From CAYSFE01 sp964430225 (lineage in GTDB: Bacteria > Patescibacteriota > Dojkabacteria > GCA-016699595 > JBAXKR01): a stretch of DNA of 56,001 nt. Below, one piece after another: positions 45,711-54,682 of the stretch. A program made the translations under genes and the position numbers. The DNA is taken from assembly GCA_964430225.1 (NCBI GenBank), contig CAYSFE010000004.1:1-56001 (forward strand), in the 5' to 3' direction. Positions within the stretch are counted from its first letter, which is position 1. Each line of letters opens with the position of its first letter. Under the pieces are notes generated by a model. It saw nothing but the letters and a program-made list of their open reading frames with translations. It had not been told where the DNA came from and did no database searches.

Positions 45711-48700
45711 TGAAATTTAGAAAAACATTTAAAAAATATTTTGAACATTTAAAGAAAGTAAAAGTAGTTTCTTTAATTCCACTAGTCTTTATATTTGTAC
45801 TTTTATTTGGAAGTGCACTTAGAAGTTTTATATCAGCCTCTGGAGTTCCATGGGTACAAACAGATTGGAGTGGAGGAGTAGGTGCTAGTAATACAACACA
45901 ATTTAGTTCAGGAACTAATATTGATTATGCTACTAACGGAGAAATTAAACTTACTGGACAATCAAGCTGGTATAACTCGTCATGGAAGTATAGAAAGAAA
46001 ATAACTTTTGATAATAGAACCTCATATCTTGGAGTGACTTCTGAAGCCTTAGTGAATTTCCCAGTTCTAGTAAAAGTAGATGGAAGTACAATTGACTATT
46101 CAAATACTCAAAACTTAGGGCAGGATATTAGATTTACTGATAGTGACGGAACTACACTTTTAAGTTATGAAATAGAGAAGTGGGATGAAGCTTCTTTCTC
46201 ATATGTATGGGTAAACGTACCTCAAATAGACATCAACTCAAACACCGACTACATATATATGTATTATGGAAATGTTGGTGCTACGGATGCAAGTGCTCCA
46301 AATAGCGTTTGGAATACTAACTACAAAATGGTACTACATATGAAAGAAACTTCAGGAACAGTAGTATATGATTCTACTGTAACTGCACTTACTGGAAATA
46401 AGAATAGTAGTACTAACCCAGATCCAACGGTTTCAGGAGCAATTGGAGGAGCACAAAGTTTTAATGGTACCTCCGATTATATCGATGTACCTAATGGATA
46501 TACAAATACTATTAAAGGAGGGTCAACATATACATTTGATTTCTGGGTTAAACCAAATTCAGCAGCATTAACTGGGAGCAAGGTACTTTTTGATGCAATA
46601 AATTGTGGTTCACTTTGTTTTGGACTTCAGTTTAATGGAACAAATGGAGTGTACTGGTGGACCGGAGGAGCATATAGAACATATACAGGTTTTAACTTGG
46701 TAGCAGACACTTGGTATCATTTTCAACTAACAAAATCTGATGCTTCAAATGGAGATCTTTATCTAAATGGAGTTTTAAAAAATACATATACTGGAACAAT
46801 AAGTGCAAATCCCAATTCAAACAGTCTTCTTAGAATTGCTCAATACCAGTCTGGAAACTACTATATGGGTGGTATCTTAGATGAAATTAGGATAAGTAAT
46901 TCTGTAAGATCAGTTGCATGGATGAAAGCATCACATATAACTGAAACAAATGCTTTTAATACTTTTGGATCTTCTGAAACAAAATATCAAACTTCAGGAT
47001 CTATAACATCAAATATATATGATACAAGTACTGGTAGTGACTTTGGAAATATTACATATACTTCTACAGTTCCTGCTAACACTACACTTGTGGTTAAAGT
47101 AAGAACGGGAAATCAATCTAATCTATCTGATGCTAGTACATTTGGATCTTGTTCAAATATTACTTCCGGATCTGATTTAAGTGGAGGATGTAGTCCAGAT
47201 AACAAAAGATATATTCAGTACGAACTAACCTTTACAAGTGATGGAACCGATACACCTGTATTTAGTGATATTACGATAAATAATTCACCATCAGACTTAG
47301 TTCCCCCAAATACAAATGCTTCAAGTGTAGTTATGTATAGGTCAAATGGAGGTACTACAGTTGGAAGTGAGTCTTGGACTTCAAATCTGTCTCCAAAGTT
47401 TACATGGACTGCAGGTGCTGATGAAACAGCTGTTAAAGGGTACTGTTTAAGACTTGTGAGTAAAGCTTCTCTTGATCCTAGTTTTGATGATACAAATAAT
47501 ACAGACTTAACAAATATTACTTTCAATTCTTCCGGACTCATTAACTCTTCTAATTCACCTATTGATACTAGTGGATCAACTTGTAGTTTTATCATTTCTG
47601 GAACTGAAATAGATTTTTCTAATCAGTCATATAGACAGTCACCTTGGTTAACCACATCAAGTGAACTTTATTATCTTTTTGTAAAAGTAATAGATGGTGG
47701 GAACAATATGTATGCTGGTACATCTACATTCTTTAAGTTTAAATTTGATTCGACCTTACCAAATAATGTAAGTTACATCTCTTCAGCATCAGGTACATTT
47801 GGAAATGTAAATGATATGAACTTTAGTTGGCCAGTTGCAGGTGGAACTGCATCTAGTGATAACGATAGTGGATTACTAGGATGGCAGTACCAAATAAATA
47901 GCAGTAATGGAACATGGCAAGGTACTGATGTAGATTCAGCACTTGGTGTTAATTACATTCCATCTAACTATTCTTCTTTTCCATATTTCTTAACATCTGG
48001 TGTAGATGGTCCAAATGTTCAAATAGGTAATAACGTAATCTACTTTAGAACAATAGATGTAGCTGGTAATGTTTCAAGTGGAGCAACCCTAAGAACAGCA
48101 AATATATCATTTGGTGGTGATGCTCCTACTTTTCCAGGTTCATGTGATAACACAACTGGAATAACGATTACTCCTACAACTTCAATTTCAAACTCATTTG
48201 CTTTGTCATGGCCAGCTGCAACTCCTGCTCCTGGTAGAACAATTTCAAAGTATTACTATATGGTTAATACTCAACCACCATCTACCTTAGCAACAATAAC
48301 TTCTAATACTGCTACGTATCTAGAATCAAATGGAACGAGTGTTGCAAGTGCTCCATTAAATGGAGTAGTGAAAGGATCAAACAGTGTGTATGTAGTTGCA
48401 GTTGATGATATAGATATATATTCCTCAACAAGTTGTTTGAAAGGAACATTCAGTTTAAACTCTACCTTACCTGATTCACCACTTAATCTTTCTGTTGCAG
48501 ATACATCAATAAAGAGTGCATCTGTATGGAGAGCATCTCTTGCATGGAGTGATCCTGTATACAAAGGAACGGGAATACTTTCATACAAGGTGGATAGATC
48601 AGAAGATGGAAGTACTTGGACAAACATATCAACTACAAATGGTAATGCATATCTTGATACAGTAAGTGATAGTAAGAAATATTACTGGAGAGTAGGGACT

Positions 48701-50014
48701 ATGGACAACACTGTGGAGTCACAAAATGCTCCTACATATTCTAATGCAGTAACATTAACTCCTAAGGGTGTGTATACAGAACCTCCTACACTTACTAGTT
48801 CTCCAGTTGCACTTGATGTATCTACTAGAAAATCAAAGATAAGTTGGAGTACTAGTAGAGAAGCAGATAGTAAAATTGCATATGGAACTAAGAGCGGTGA
48901 ATATTTTGAAGTAGAAGCATATTCTTCAGAAAAGAAAACCGATCATTTAATAGAACTAACTAATCTATCTCCATCAACTCTTTACTACTATGTTACTAAG
49001 TGGACTGATGAAGATGGTAATACAGGTACAAGTGATGAATTAAGTTTTAGAACATTAGAAGCACCAAGAGTACGTGAAGTATCTGTCACAAATATTTCAA
49101 TATCTTCAGCATTAATTAAATACACGGCAAGAGGAGCAAATAGTGTGAAAATATATTTTGGTAAATCTACAGACTTTGGTGGTGTAAAGGAAGTCCCAAC
49201 ATCACCAGTAGAAGCGCCATATACCTCTCAATTAACCGGACTAGATGATGGGACTAAATATATATATAAGATTAATTCTTTAGACCAAGACGGGAATGAA
49301 TATCAAGGAACAGTACTAGATTTCACAACTCTCCCTCGTCCAAGACTTTTTGATATTAACTTCTCACAAATCAGAGGTACTGCTCAACCATCAGTACTAG
49401 TTTCTTGGAATAGTAATACTGAAACATCAACTGTAGTTTCGTACTATGAAGCAAGTAATCCGGGTTCAGTAAAAGATGAAACAAATCCAAACCTAATTAA
49501 AGGAGTAAATAGAGCAATACTTAGAAACCTTACTCCAGAAACAAATTATGCAATGGTAATTAAAGCAAGAGATAAAGTTGGAAATGAAGTAATATCAGAT
49601 ATCTATCAATTTACTACAGCAATAGATACAAGACCTCCGACAATATCATCGCTTAAGATTGAATCTGTTGTACCTGCCAAATCAGGTCAATCAACAGGAG
49701 CACAGATAATAGTTTCATGGAATACAGATAAACCATCTACTAGTCAGGTAGAATTTGGAGAAGGTACTGCTGGAAATTACTCTCAAAAGACACAGGAAGA
49801 AACAACGTTAAAACAAAATCACCTTGTTGTGATTTCTGATCTTACTCCTTCAAAGGTATATTCCATAAGAGCACTCTCTCGAGATAAGGCAGGAAATATT
49901 GGAAAGAGTAATGGAAACAATACACTAACACCAAAGTCGGTTGATAGTGCTCTTGATATTGTGATTACAATATTATCAGATGCGTTTTCGTTCTTAAGTG
50001 GAATAAATAAATAA
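45710..50014 (+). CDS. Giant modular surface protein, array copy E (DUF2341 plus LamG head)
   Basis: A 1434-residue protein, closest in head type to copy D: N-terminal helix at about 22-40, DUF2341 (WYNSSWKYRKKITF ... IYMYYGNVGATD), then LamG (VLHMKETSG ... FNGTSDYIDVPNG ... DLYLNGVLKNTYTG ... GILDEIRISNSVRS). The head holds two extra cysteines (NCGSLCFGL) not seen in D. The stalk of about 1006 residues ends DAFSFLSGINK. This is the last gene of the array; 200 nt follow before the ABC transporter. Confidence 0.85.
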   Translation: MKFRKTFKKYFEHLKKVKVVSLIPLVFIFVLLFGSALRSFISASGVPWVQTDWSGGVGASNTTQFSSGTNIDYATNGEIKLTGQSSWYNSSWKYRKKITFDNRTSYLGVTSEALVNFPVLVKVDGSTIDYSNTQNLGQDIRFTDSDGTTLLSYEIEKWDEASFSYVWVNVPQIDINSNTDYIYMYYGNVGATDASAPNSVWNTNYKMVLHMKETSGTVVYDSTVTALTGNKNSSTNPDPTVSGAIGGAQSFNGTSDYIDVPNGYTNTIKGGSTYTFDFWVKPNSAALTGSKVLFDAINCGSLCFGLQFNGTNGVYWWTGGAYRTYTGFNLVADTWYHFQLTKSDASNGDLYLNGVLKNTYTGTISANPNSNSLLRIAQYQSGNYYMGGILDEIRISNSVRSVAWMKASHITETNAFNTFGSSETKYQTSGSITSNIYDTSTGSDFGNITYTSTVPANTTLVVKVRTGNQSNLSDASTFGSCSNITSGSDLSGGCSPDNKRYIQYELTFTSDGTDTPVFSDITINNSPSDLVPPNTNASSVVMYRSNGGTTVGSESWTSNLSPKFTWTAGADETAVKGYCLRLVSKASLDPSFDDTNNTDLTNITFNSSGLINSSNSPIDTSGSTCSFIISGTEIDFSNQSYRQSPWLTTSSELYYLFVKVIDGGNNMYAGTSTFFKFKFDSTLPNNVSYISSASGTFGNVNDMNFSWPVAGGTASSDNDSGLLGWQYQINSSNGTWQGTDVDSALGVNYIPSNYSSFPYFLTSGVDGPNVQIGNNVIYFRTIDVAGNVSSGATLRTANISFGGDAPTFPGSCDNTTGITITPTTSISNSFALSWPAATPAPGRTISKYYYMVNTQPPSTLATITSNTATYLESNGTSVASAPLNGVVKGSNSVYVVAVDDIDIYSSTSCLKGTFSLNSTLPDSPLNLSVADTSIKSASVWRASLAWSDPVYKGTGILSYKVDRSEDGSTWTNISTTNGNAYLDTVSDSKKYYWRVGTMDNTVESQNAPTYSNAVTLTPKGVYTEPPTLTSSPVALDVSTRKSKISWSTSREADSKIAYGTKSGEYFEVEAYSSEKKTDHLIELTNLSPSTLYYYVTKWTDEDGNTGTSDELSFRTLEAPRVREVSVTNISISSALIKYTARGANSVKIYFGKSTDFGGVKEVPTSPVEAPYTSQLTGLDDGTKYIYKINSLDQDGNEYQGTVLDFTTLPRPRLFDINFSQIRGTAQPSVLVSWNSNTETSTVVSYYEASNPGSVKDETNPNLIKGVNRAILRNLTPETNYAMVIKARDKVGNEVISDIYQFTTAIDTRPPTISSLKIESVVPAKSGQSTGAQIIVSWNTDKPSTSQVEFGEGTAGNYSQKTQEETTLKQNHLVVISDLTPSKVYSIRALSRDKAGNIGKSNGNNTLTPKSVDSALDIVITILSDAFSFLSGINK

Positions 50015-50119
50015 TTCTTTGTTTTATGGAGAAAATTTGTCAAAAATATCCTTTTTAAAAATATATTTTCACTAGTGACATCCTTTTTTTAAAAGAGTAT
50101 TCTATATATGAACAATTTA

Positions 50120-50141
50120 TCAATTATGGTCTAATAATTGA
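50120..50141. repeat. Inverted repeat, 8-bp arms
   Basis: TCAATTAT and ATAATTGA are separated by 6 nt in the 200-nt gap between the array and the ABC transporter. It has no T-run, so an operator or RNA hairpin is more likely than an intrinsic terminator. The rest of the gap (50015-50214) holds no gene. Confidence 0.35.
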
Positions 50142-50214
50142 GAAAAGTATTGATAATAAAGGTTTTAAAGAATGATAGTTAAACAGTAAATCTGTGGATT
50201 TTGTTATTTAAGCA

Positions 50215-51012
50215 ATGTATCAAGGTAATATTATACAAGTAAAAAACATATTTAAAGATTTCACTGTAGGGGGTCAAGTTTTACCCGTACTTAAAGATAT
50301 TTCACTAGATGTTAAATCTGGAGAGTTTATCGTCATTATTGGTCCTTCTGGATGTGGTAAGTCAACACTTCTACATAGTCTTCTTGGTCTTGAAGAACCA
50401 ACTAAAGGAGAAGTATATTACAAGGGTTTAAATATATATATTAAAGAAAATAGAGACGCAGTTCCTCAGATAAGAAAGAATGATTTAGGAATCATTTATC
50501 AGCAACCTAATTGGATAAAATCACTTAATGTTGTTGAGAATATTGCCTTTCCATTACTACTTCTTGGTTATGAAAAGAAATTTGCAATGGCTCAAGCTAA
50601 TGAGCTTCTTGAAATGATTGAGATGACTTATTGGTCAAATCATAACCCAAATGAACTATCTTCGGGACAGCAACAAAGAATTGCTCTTTGTAGAGCTATT
50701 ATTATTAACCCTGAAATGGTTATTGCTGATGAGCCTACTGGAAATCTTGACTTTGCTAGTGGTCAACAATTAATGCAATTACTCGCTGATCTTTGTACTG
50801 AAAGAAAGAAGACTATCATTATGGTTACTCACGATATGGTGTATATAAAATATGCGACAAAGATTGTGAGAATGCTTGATGGAAAGATAACTGGTCTATA
50901 TGGAAAAGAAGATGTAGCTGCTTTATATGCAGAACTAAATAAAGAAACTCAAAATTTTTATAATAATGCTGGTTTAGTAAACTATGACAAGCGACATATT
51001 AACGAAGTATAA
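50215..51012 (+). CDS. ABC transporter ATPase, MacB/LolD type
   Basis: A 265-residue ATPase: Walker A GPSGCGKST (43-51), Q-loop YQQPN (about 95-99), signature LSSGQQQR (148-155), Walker B MVIADEP (168-174) and H-loop VTHD. Sequence and gene order match MacB/LolD/FtsE-like ATPases that drive mechanotransmission rather than substrate translocation. A 25-residue C-terminal extension overlaps the permease gene by 29 nt, so the two should be coexpressed. Confidence 0.92.
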   Translation: MYQGNIIQVKNIFKDFTVGGQVLPVLKDISLDVKSGEFIVIIGPSGCGKSTLLHSLLGLEEPTKGEVYYKGLNIYIKENRDAVPQIRKNDLGIIYQQPNWIKSLNVVENIAFPLLLLGYEKKFAMAQANELLEMIEMTYWSNHNPNELSSGQQQRIALCRAIIINPEMVIADEPTGNLDFASGQQLMQLLADLCTERKKTIIMVTHDMVYIKYATKIVRMLDGKITGLYGKEDVAALYAELNKETQNFYNNAGLVNYDKRHINEV

Positions 51013-52636
51013 ACCAATAGATAGAAAAGAGATAGAAGAGTATCTTACAAAGAAAAGAAGTAAGATAGAATCTTATCTTTCTGCTTTTTGGTTTCTTATT
51101 ATCCTAACAGTTTTTGTTATCCTAGAATTTATTCTTGTTATTTTCAGTTTTAAAATATTTGCTAATGGAAGCTTAAAGAAAAAGATAACTGAAGCTAAAG
51201 AAGCTTTCTTAGCAAAGCTTGATAAACGAGAGGTAAATACAATTAGTCCACTTGAGATTATTTCTCTTTCATATAGAAATATGAAGATGAAGAAATCTAG
51301 AGTAGCAATCACCGTAGGTGGAATGATATTAGGTATTGGTACTATTGTTTTACTAGTATCTATAGGATATGGTCTTCAAGAACTAGTTACAAATAGAGTT
51401 ACAAATTTAGAAGAAGTTAAGCAAGTAAATGTAACAACTCAGATAGGAAGTAACTTAAAATTAAATTCTAAAGTCGTAAGTAATATAAAAGAAATGTCCG
51501 ATGCTCAGTTTGTGATCCCAATAATTGAATCTATTGGTAAGATAGAGTTAAATGGATCTCAAATAGATACGGCAGTTATTGGTGTTCAATCATCATACTT
51601 TGATAAGTCTTCAATTAAGCCTGTAACTGGAGCAGCATTTAAAAATGATGAACTTGATACTCTAAATAAAAGTAAGGTAATCCCAAGTAAAAAAGTAGCA
51701 GATACTTCAACAACACCAGATACAACCAGTGATGTTAAAGGTGTAGAAGATCAAAAAGCTTCTACAAATCTTGATTGGGTTGAAGTTCCTTCTGAAATAG
51801 AAGTAATAAAGGCTGAAGAAGAGGTCCAATATGTTTTAGGAGGAGATACAAAAAGAGAGGTGGTTGTTAACAGAGCTGCATTAAGAGTGTTAGGGCTTTC
51901 TGAAGATAAATCATTGGGTAAGAATATAAATGTTCAATTAATAACTACACAAGGACAGGTAGATGATTCTGGAACTAAGAATATATCAGAACAAACTGCA
52001 TATAAAATAATTGGGGTAACTCCTGATGATAAAACTCCTGTTATATATATTCCAATCGTTGATTTAAAATCTCTAGGAGTATCAAACTATTCACAATTAA
52101 AAGTTGGAGCTTCAACTGAAAAATCACTAGCAGAGCTTAGAAAGAAGATAGAGTCGATTGGATTTAATACTGCCTCAGTAGCAGATACCATTAATCAAAT
52201 AAATACATTATTTGGAACAATTAGATTTATCTTAGGAATATTTGGATCCATCGCTCTAGCAGTTGCAGCCCTTGGCCTATTTAATACTCTAACAGTTTCG
52301 CTTCTTGAAAGAACTCGTGAAATTGGTTTAATGAAAGCTATGGGAATGAGATCATATGAAATTGAAAGAGTATTCCTTACTGAATCAATGATTGTTGGAT
52401 TATTTGGAGGGTTAATAGGTCTTTTAGTTGGCTTTCTAATAGGTAAATTTGTAGGTTTAGTTCTAACTCTATTCTCATTAGATAAAGGTTTAGGATTTAT
52501 AGATGTAGCATATATTCCTACTGACTTTGTATTTATAGTTTTAGTTTTATCCTTGTTTGTTGGTGTAATAACTGGTATATATCCTGCACGTCGAGCTAAG
52601 AAGATATCAGCTCTTAATGCACTAAGATATGAATAA
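50984..52636 (+). CDS. MacB/FtsX-type ABC permease
   Basis: A 550-residue permease. An extra N-terminal helix (about 33-57) precedes the usual first helix (about 108-130, TVGGMILGIGTIVLLVSIGYG). A MacB-PCD-like external domain of about 270 residues contains a low-complexity insertion (KKVADTSTTPDTTSD). The FtsX domain at the C-terminus has three helices and the LFNTLTVSLLERTREIGLMKAMG coupling motif, then IYPARRAKKISALNALRYE. Typical MacB-type transporters extrude peptides or act on envelope lipoproteins; the substrate is unknown. It overlaps galU by 8 nt. Confidence 0.88.
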   Translation: MTSDILTKYKPIDRKEIEEYLTKKRSKIESYLSAFWFLIILTVFVILEFILVIFSFKIFANGSLKKKITEAKEAFLAKLDKREVNTISPLEIISLSYRNMKMKKSRVAITVGGMILGIGTIVLLVSIGYGLQELVTNRVTNLEEVKQVNVTTQIGSNLKLNSKVVSNIKEMSDAQFVIPIIESIGKIELNGSQIDTAVIGVQSSYFDKSSIKPVTGAAFKNDELDTLNKSKVIPSKKVADTSTTPDTTSDVKGVEDQKASTNLDWVEVPSEIEVIKAEEEVQYVLGGDTKREVVVNRAALRVLGLSEDKSLGKNINVQLITTQGQVDDSGTKNISEQTAYKIIGVTPDDKTPVIYIPIVDLKSLGVSNYSQLKVGASTEKSLAELRKKIESIGFNTASVADTINQINTLFGTIRFILGIFGSIALAVAALGLFNTLTVSLLERTREIGLMKAMGMRSYEIERVFLTESMIVGLFGGLIGLLVGFLIGKFVGLVLTLFSLDKGLGFIDVAYIPTDFVFIVLVLSLFVGVITGIYPARRAKKISALNALRYE

Positions 52637-53501
52637 AATTACAAAAGCAGTTATTACAGCAGCAGGTCAAGGGACAAGGTTCTTACCTGCTACAAAAAAT
52701 ATCCCTAAAGAATTAATTCCAATAATCAATAAGCCTACAATACATTACAAGGTAGAAGCTTGTATAAATGCAGGTATTAAAGAAATCATTATCGTTACTA
52801 GATTTGGTAATAGTGCAGTTGAAGACTATTTCGATACAGCACCAGTACTTGAAAACTATCTAAGATCAAAAGGTAAAGAAGAAGAAGCAGAAAAGATTAA
52901 GAAAATATATACATCTGCAAACTTCATCTTTGTAAGACAAGATCCAACTCTCCCATATGGTACAGGTGCAGCACTATATTCCGTTAGGAATTTAATAAAA
53001 GATGAAAGCTTTGTATTTGGATTTGGAGATGATCTAATTCTTACTAACGAAAACTATATTAAAGGAATGATAGATGTTGCTAGTGAAGAAAATACAGAAC
53101 TTGTATTAAGTGTTCAATCTCTAGATAGAGAAATGGTACCAAAATTTTCAATGGTAGAGATTAAAGAAGGTACAAAAGATGTAGTTAAGAGTTTCATAGA
53201 GAAACCAAAACCAGAACAAGTAACAAGTACACTGGTATCTCTTGGAAACTACATTCTTCCATCTAGTATTTTTGACGTATTAGATCCAAAGAATTTAGTA
53301 AATGGTGAGTTTATCTTTCAACAAACATTTCCAGAGTATATTGAGAGATCTGCAGTTCGAGCATATATGACACCTGGAAAGTTCTTAACAAATGGAGATC
53401 CCCTAAACTACCTTATAAGTACAGTTGAGGTTGCATTATCTCGTGATGATTTAAAAGAACAATTTAAAGAATATTTAAAATTAAAAATTAAAGAATTATG
53501 A
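52629..53501 (+). CDS. galU: UTP--glucose-1-phosphate uridylyltransferase
   Basis: A 290-residue nucleotidyltransferase that makes UDP-glucose. Motifs: AVITAAGQGTRFLPATKNIPKE at the N-terminus, then QDPTLPYGTGAAL, FGFGDDLIL and SFIEKPKPE. Length and motif order are standard for bacterial GalU. It overlaps the upstream permease by 8 nt and the downstream glycosyltransferase by 4 nt (ATGA), so sugar activation and sugar transfer are translationally coupled. It ends in TGA, evidence that UGA is a stop in this organism. Confidence 0.94.
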   Translation: MNKITKAVITAAGQGTRFLPATKNIPKELIPIINKPTIHYKVEACINAGIKEIIIVTRFGNSAVEDYFDTAPVLENYLRSKGKEEEAEKIKKIYTSANFIFVRQDPTLPYGTGAALYSVRNLIKDESFVFGFGDDLILTNENYIKGMIDVASEENTELVLSVQSLDREMVPKFSMVEIKEGTKDVVKSFIEKPKPEQVTSTLVSLGNYILPSSIFDVLDPKNLVNGEFIFQQTFPEYIERSAVRAYMTPGKFLTNGDPLNYLISTVEVALSRDDLKEQFKEYLKLKIKEL

Positions 53502-54682
53502 AACCAAAACTTCTTTTAATGCTTCCAATATATAATGAAGAGGAACAGTTAGAAGCCTCCATGAGGACACTATTTGAATATGCTACTAAGAATCTATCTG
53601 AGTATGAGTGGAGAGTACATGTAGGCGATAATGCATCTAAGGATAGATCTAAAGAGATATATACAAGACTACATAATGAAAATCCTACCAAGTTTACTTT
53701 TAGAACTTTAGATAGAAAGGGTAGAGGTCTAAATCAAAGAGAATCATTCCTAAAAGAAGACTTCGACATCGCTATATACATGGATGTTGATCTCTCTAGT
53801 GATATTAATGCCATTAAAGATATGGTTGATCACATAAGGGATAGGAAGTCAGATTTGAGTATAGGTAGTAGACTTTTACCTACTTCAAAAGTAGTAGGGA
53901 GAAAACTTTTAAGAGAAATAACTTCAAGAGGATATGTGTTTATCATAAAGACATTAGCATCTACAAAGATTTCTGATTTTCAATGTGGTTTTAAAGCAAT
54001 TTCTAAAGAGTTAGCTCTTAAGATTGTTCCAGAAGTAGAAGATAATTCTTGGTATTTTGATACTGAGCTAGTCTTACTAACTGAAAAATCAGGATATAAA
54101 ATATATGAATGTCCTATTCTATGGACTGATGATCCAGGTAGTAGTGTAAATGTGTGGAAGACTGCAATAGAGGATCTAAAGGGACTATATAGAACACTAA
54201 AACAAAAGAAATGGTTAAGATTAGCTATAAGTGAAGAGGTAAAAAAGAAATATAAATCAACTCTATTTGATTTTTTAATGCAGTTTTCAAAGTTCTTCTT
54301 TATTGGTGGAGTTTCTCTTTTAATCAACTGGGGAGTTATGCTTTTAACTCAAAGAGTGATTCATATGGAGGTAGTGTTTAGTTTTGGCGATACTCAGATT
54401 AAAGACTATATGATTGGAGCAGTACTAGGTTTTATTGTTTCAGCAATTGCTAACTATTTCCTTAACAAGAAGTTTACATTCAATAATAAACTTAAGGCAT
54501 ATGGTAAACAGATGACTAAGTTTTTTATGGTTTCTATAATTGGATTAATACTAAATACAGCAATTACAATTTTATTAGTTGAAAGAGTTGGTGTACCTCC
54601 AACAATAGTTACTCCATTAGCTGCTGCAATAGTTCTATTCTGGAATTATTTCGGACATAGGGTATTTACTTTTAAAGTTTAG
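53498..54682 (+). CDS. GT2 glycosyltransferase fused to GtrA-like membrane domain
   Basis: A 394-residue fusion. Residues 1-250: an ALG5/DPG-type GT2 with LPIYNEEEQLEAS, VGDNASKDRS, the metal site YMDVDLSSD (D96, D98), GSRLLPTSK and SDFQCGFKAIS. Residues about 263-394: a four-helix GtrA domain (FFIGGVSLLINWG ... ANYFLNKKFTFNN ... LFWNYFGHRVFTF). GtrA proteins help move polyprenyl-linked glucose across the membrane, so this protein probably makes and flips undecaprenyl-phosphate glucose from UDP-glucose made by the adjacent GalU. Its stop overlaps that of the convergent gene. Confidence 0.88.
   Translation: MKPKLLLMLPIYNEEEQLEASMRTLFEYATKNLSEYEWRVHVGDNASKDRSKEIYTRLHNENPTKFTFRTLDRKGRGLNQRESFLKEDFDIAIYMDVDLSSDINAIKDMVDHIRDRKSDLSIGSRLLPTSKVVGRKLLREITSRGYVFIIKTLASTKISDFQCGFKAISKELALKIVPEVEDNSWYFDTELVLLTEKSGYKIYECPILWTDDPGSSVNVWKTAIEDLKGLYRTLKQKKWLRLAISEEVKKKYKSTLFDFLMQFSKFFFIGGVSLLINWGVMLLTQRVIHMEVVFSFGDTQIKDYMIGAVLGFIVSAIANYFLNKKFTFNNKLKAYGKQMTKFFMVSIIGLILNTAITILLVERVGVPPTIVTPLAAAIVLFWNYFGHRVFTFKV

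Larger units (their letters stand above)
32864..50014 (+). repeat. Tandem array of four giant paralogous genes (about 17.15 kb)
   Basis: Four units of 4275, 4299, 4275 and 4305 nt, each ending in TAA whose final A is the A of the next ATG (at 37138, 41436 and 45710). The 3' 3 kb of each unit is strongly conserved; the 5' 1.2 kb varies. A fifth stalk copy lies at 1-3513. Confidence 0.9.

Noticed and set aside
34339..48627. Minus-strand ORFs of 60-180 residues inside the giant genes
   Set aside because: They recur at the same relative place in each copy because the coding strand is conserved; the plus-strand domains explain the sequence.
32864..50014. CRISPR array or short tandem-repeat locus
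   Set aside because: The repeats are whole protein domains and genes of several kb; no short repeat-spacer pattern was seen here or elsewhere.
50085..50100. Intrinsic terminator after the array (TCACTAGTGA then a T-run)
   Set aside because: The 4-bp stem is too short and the T-run begins several bases after it.
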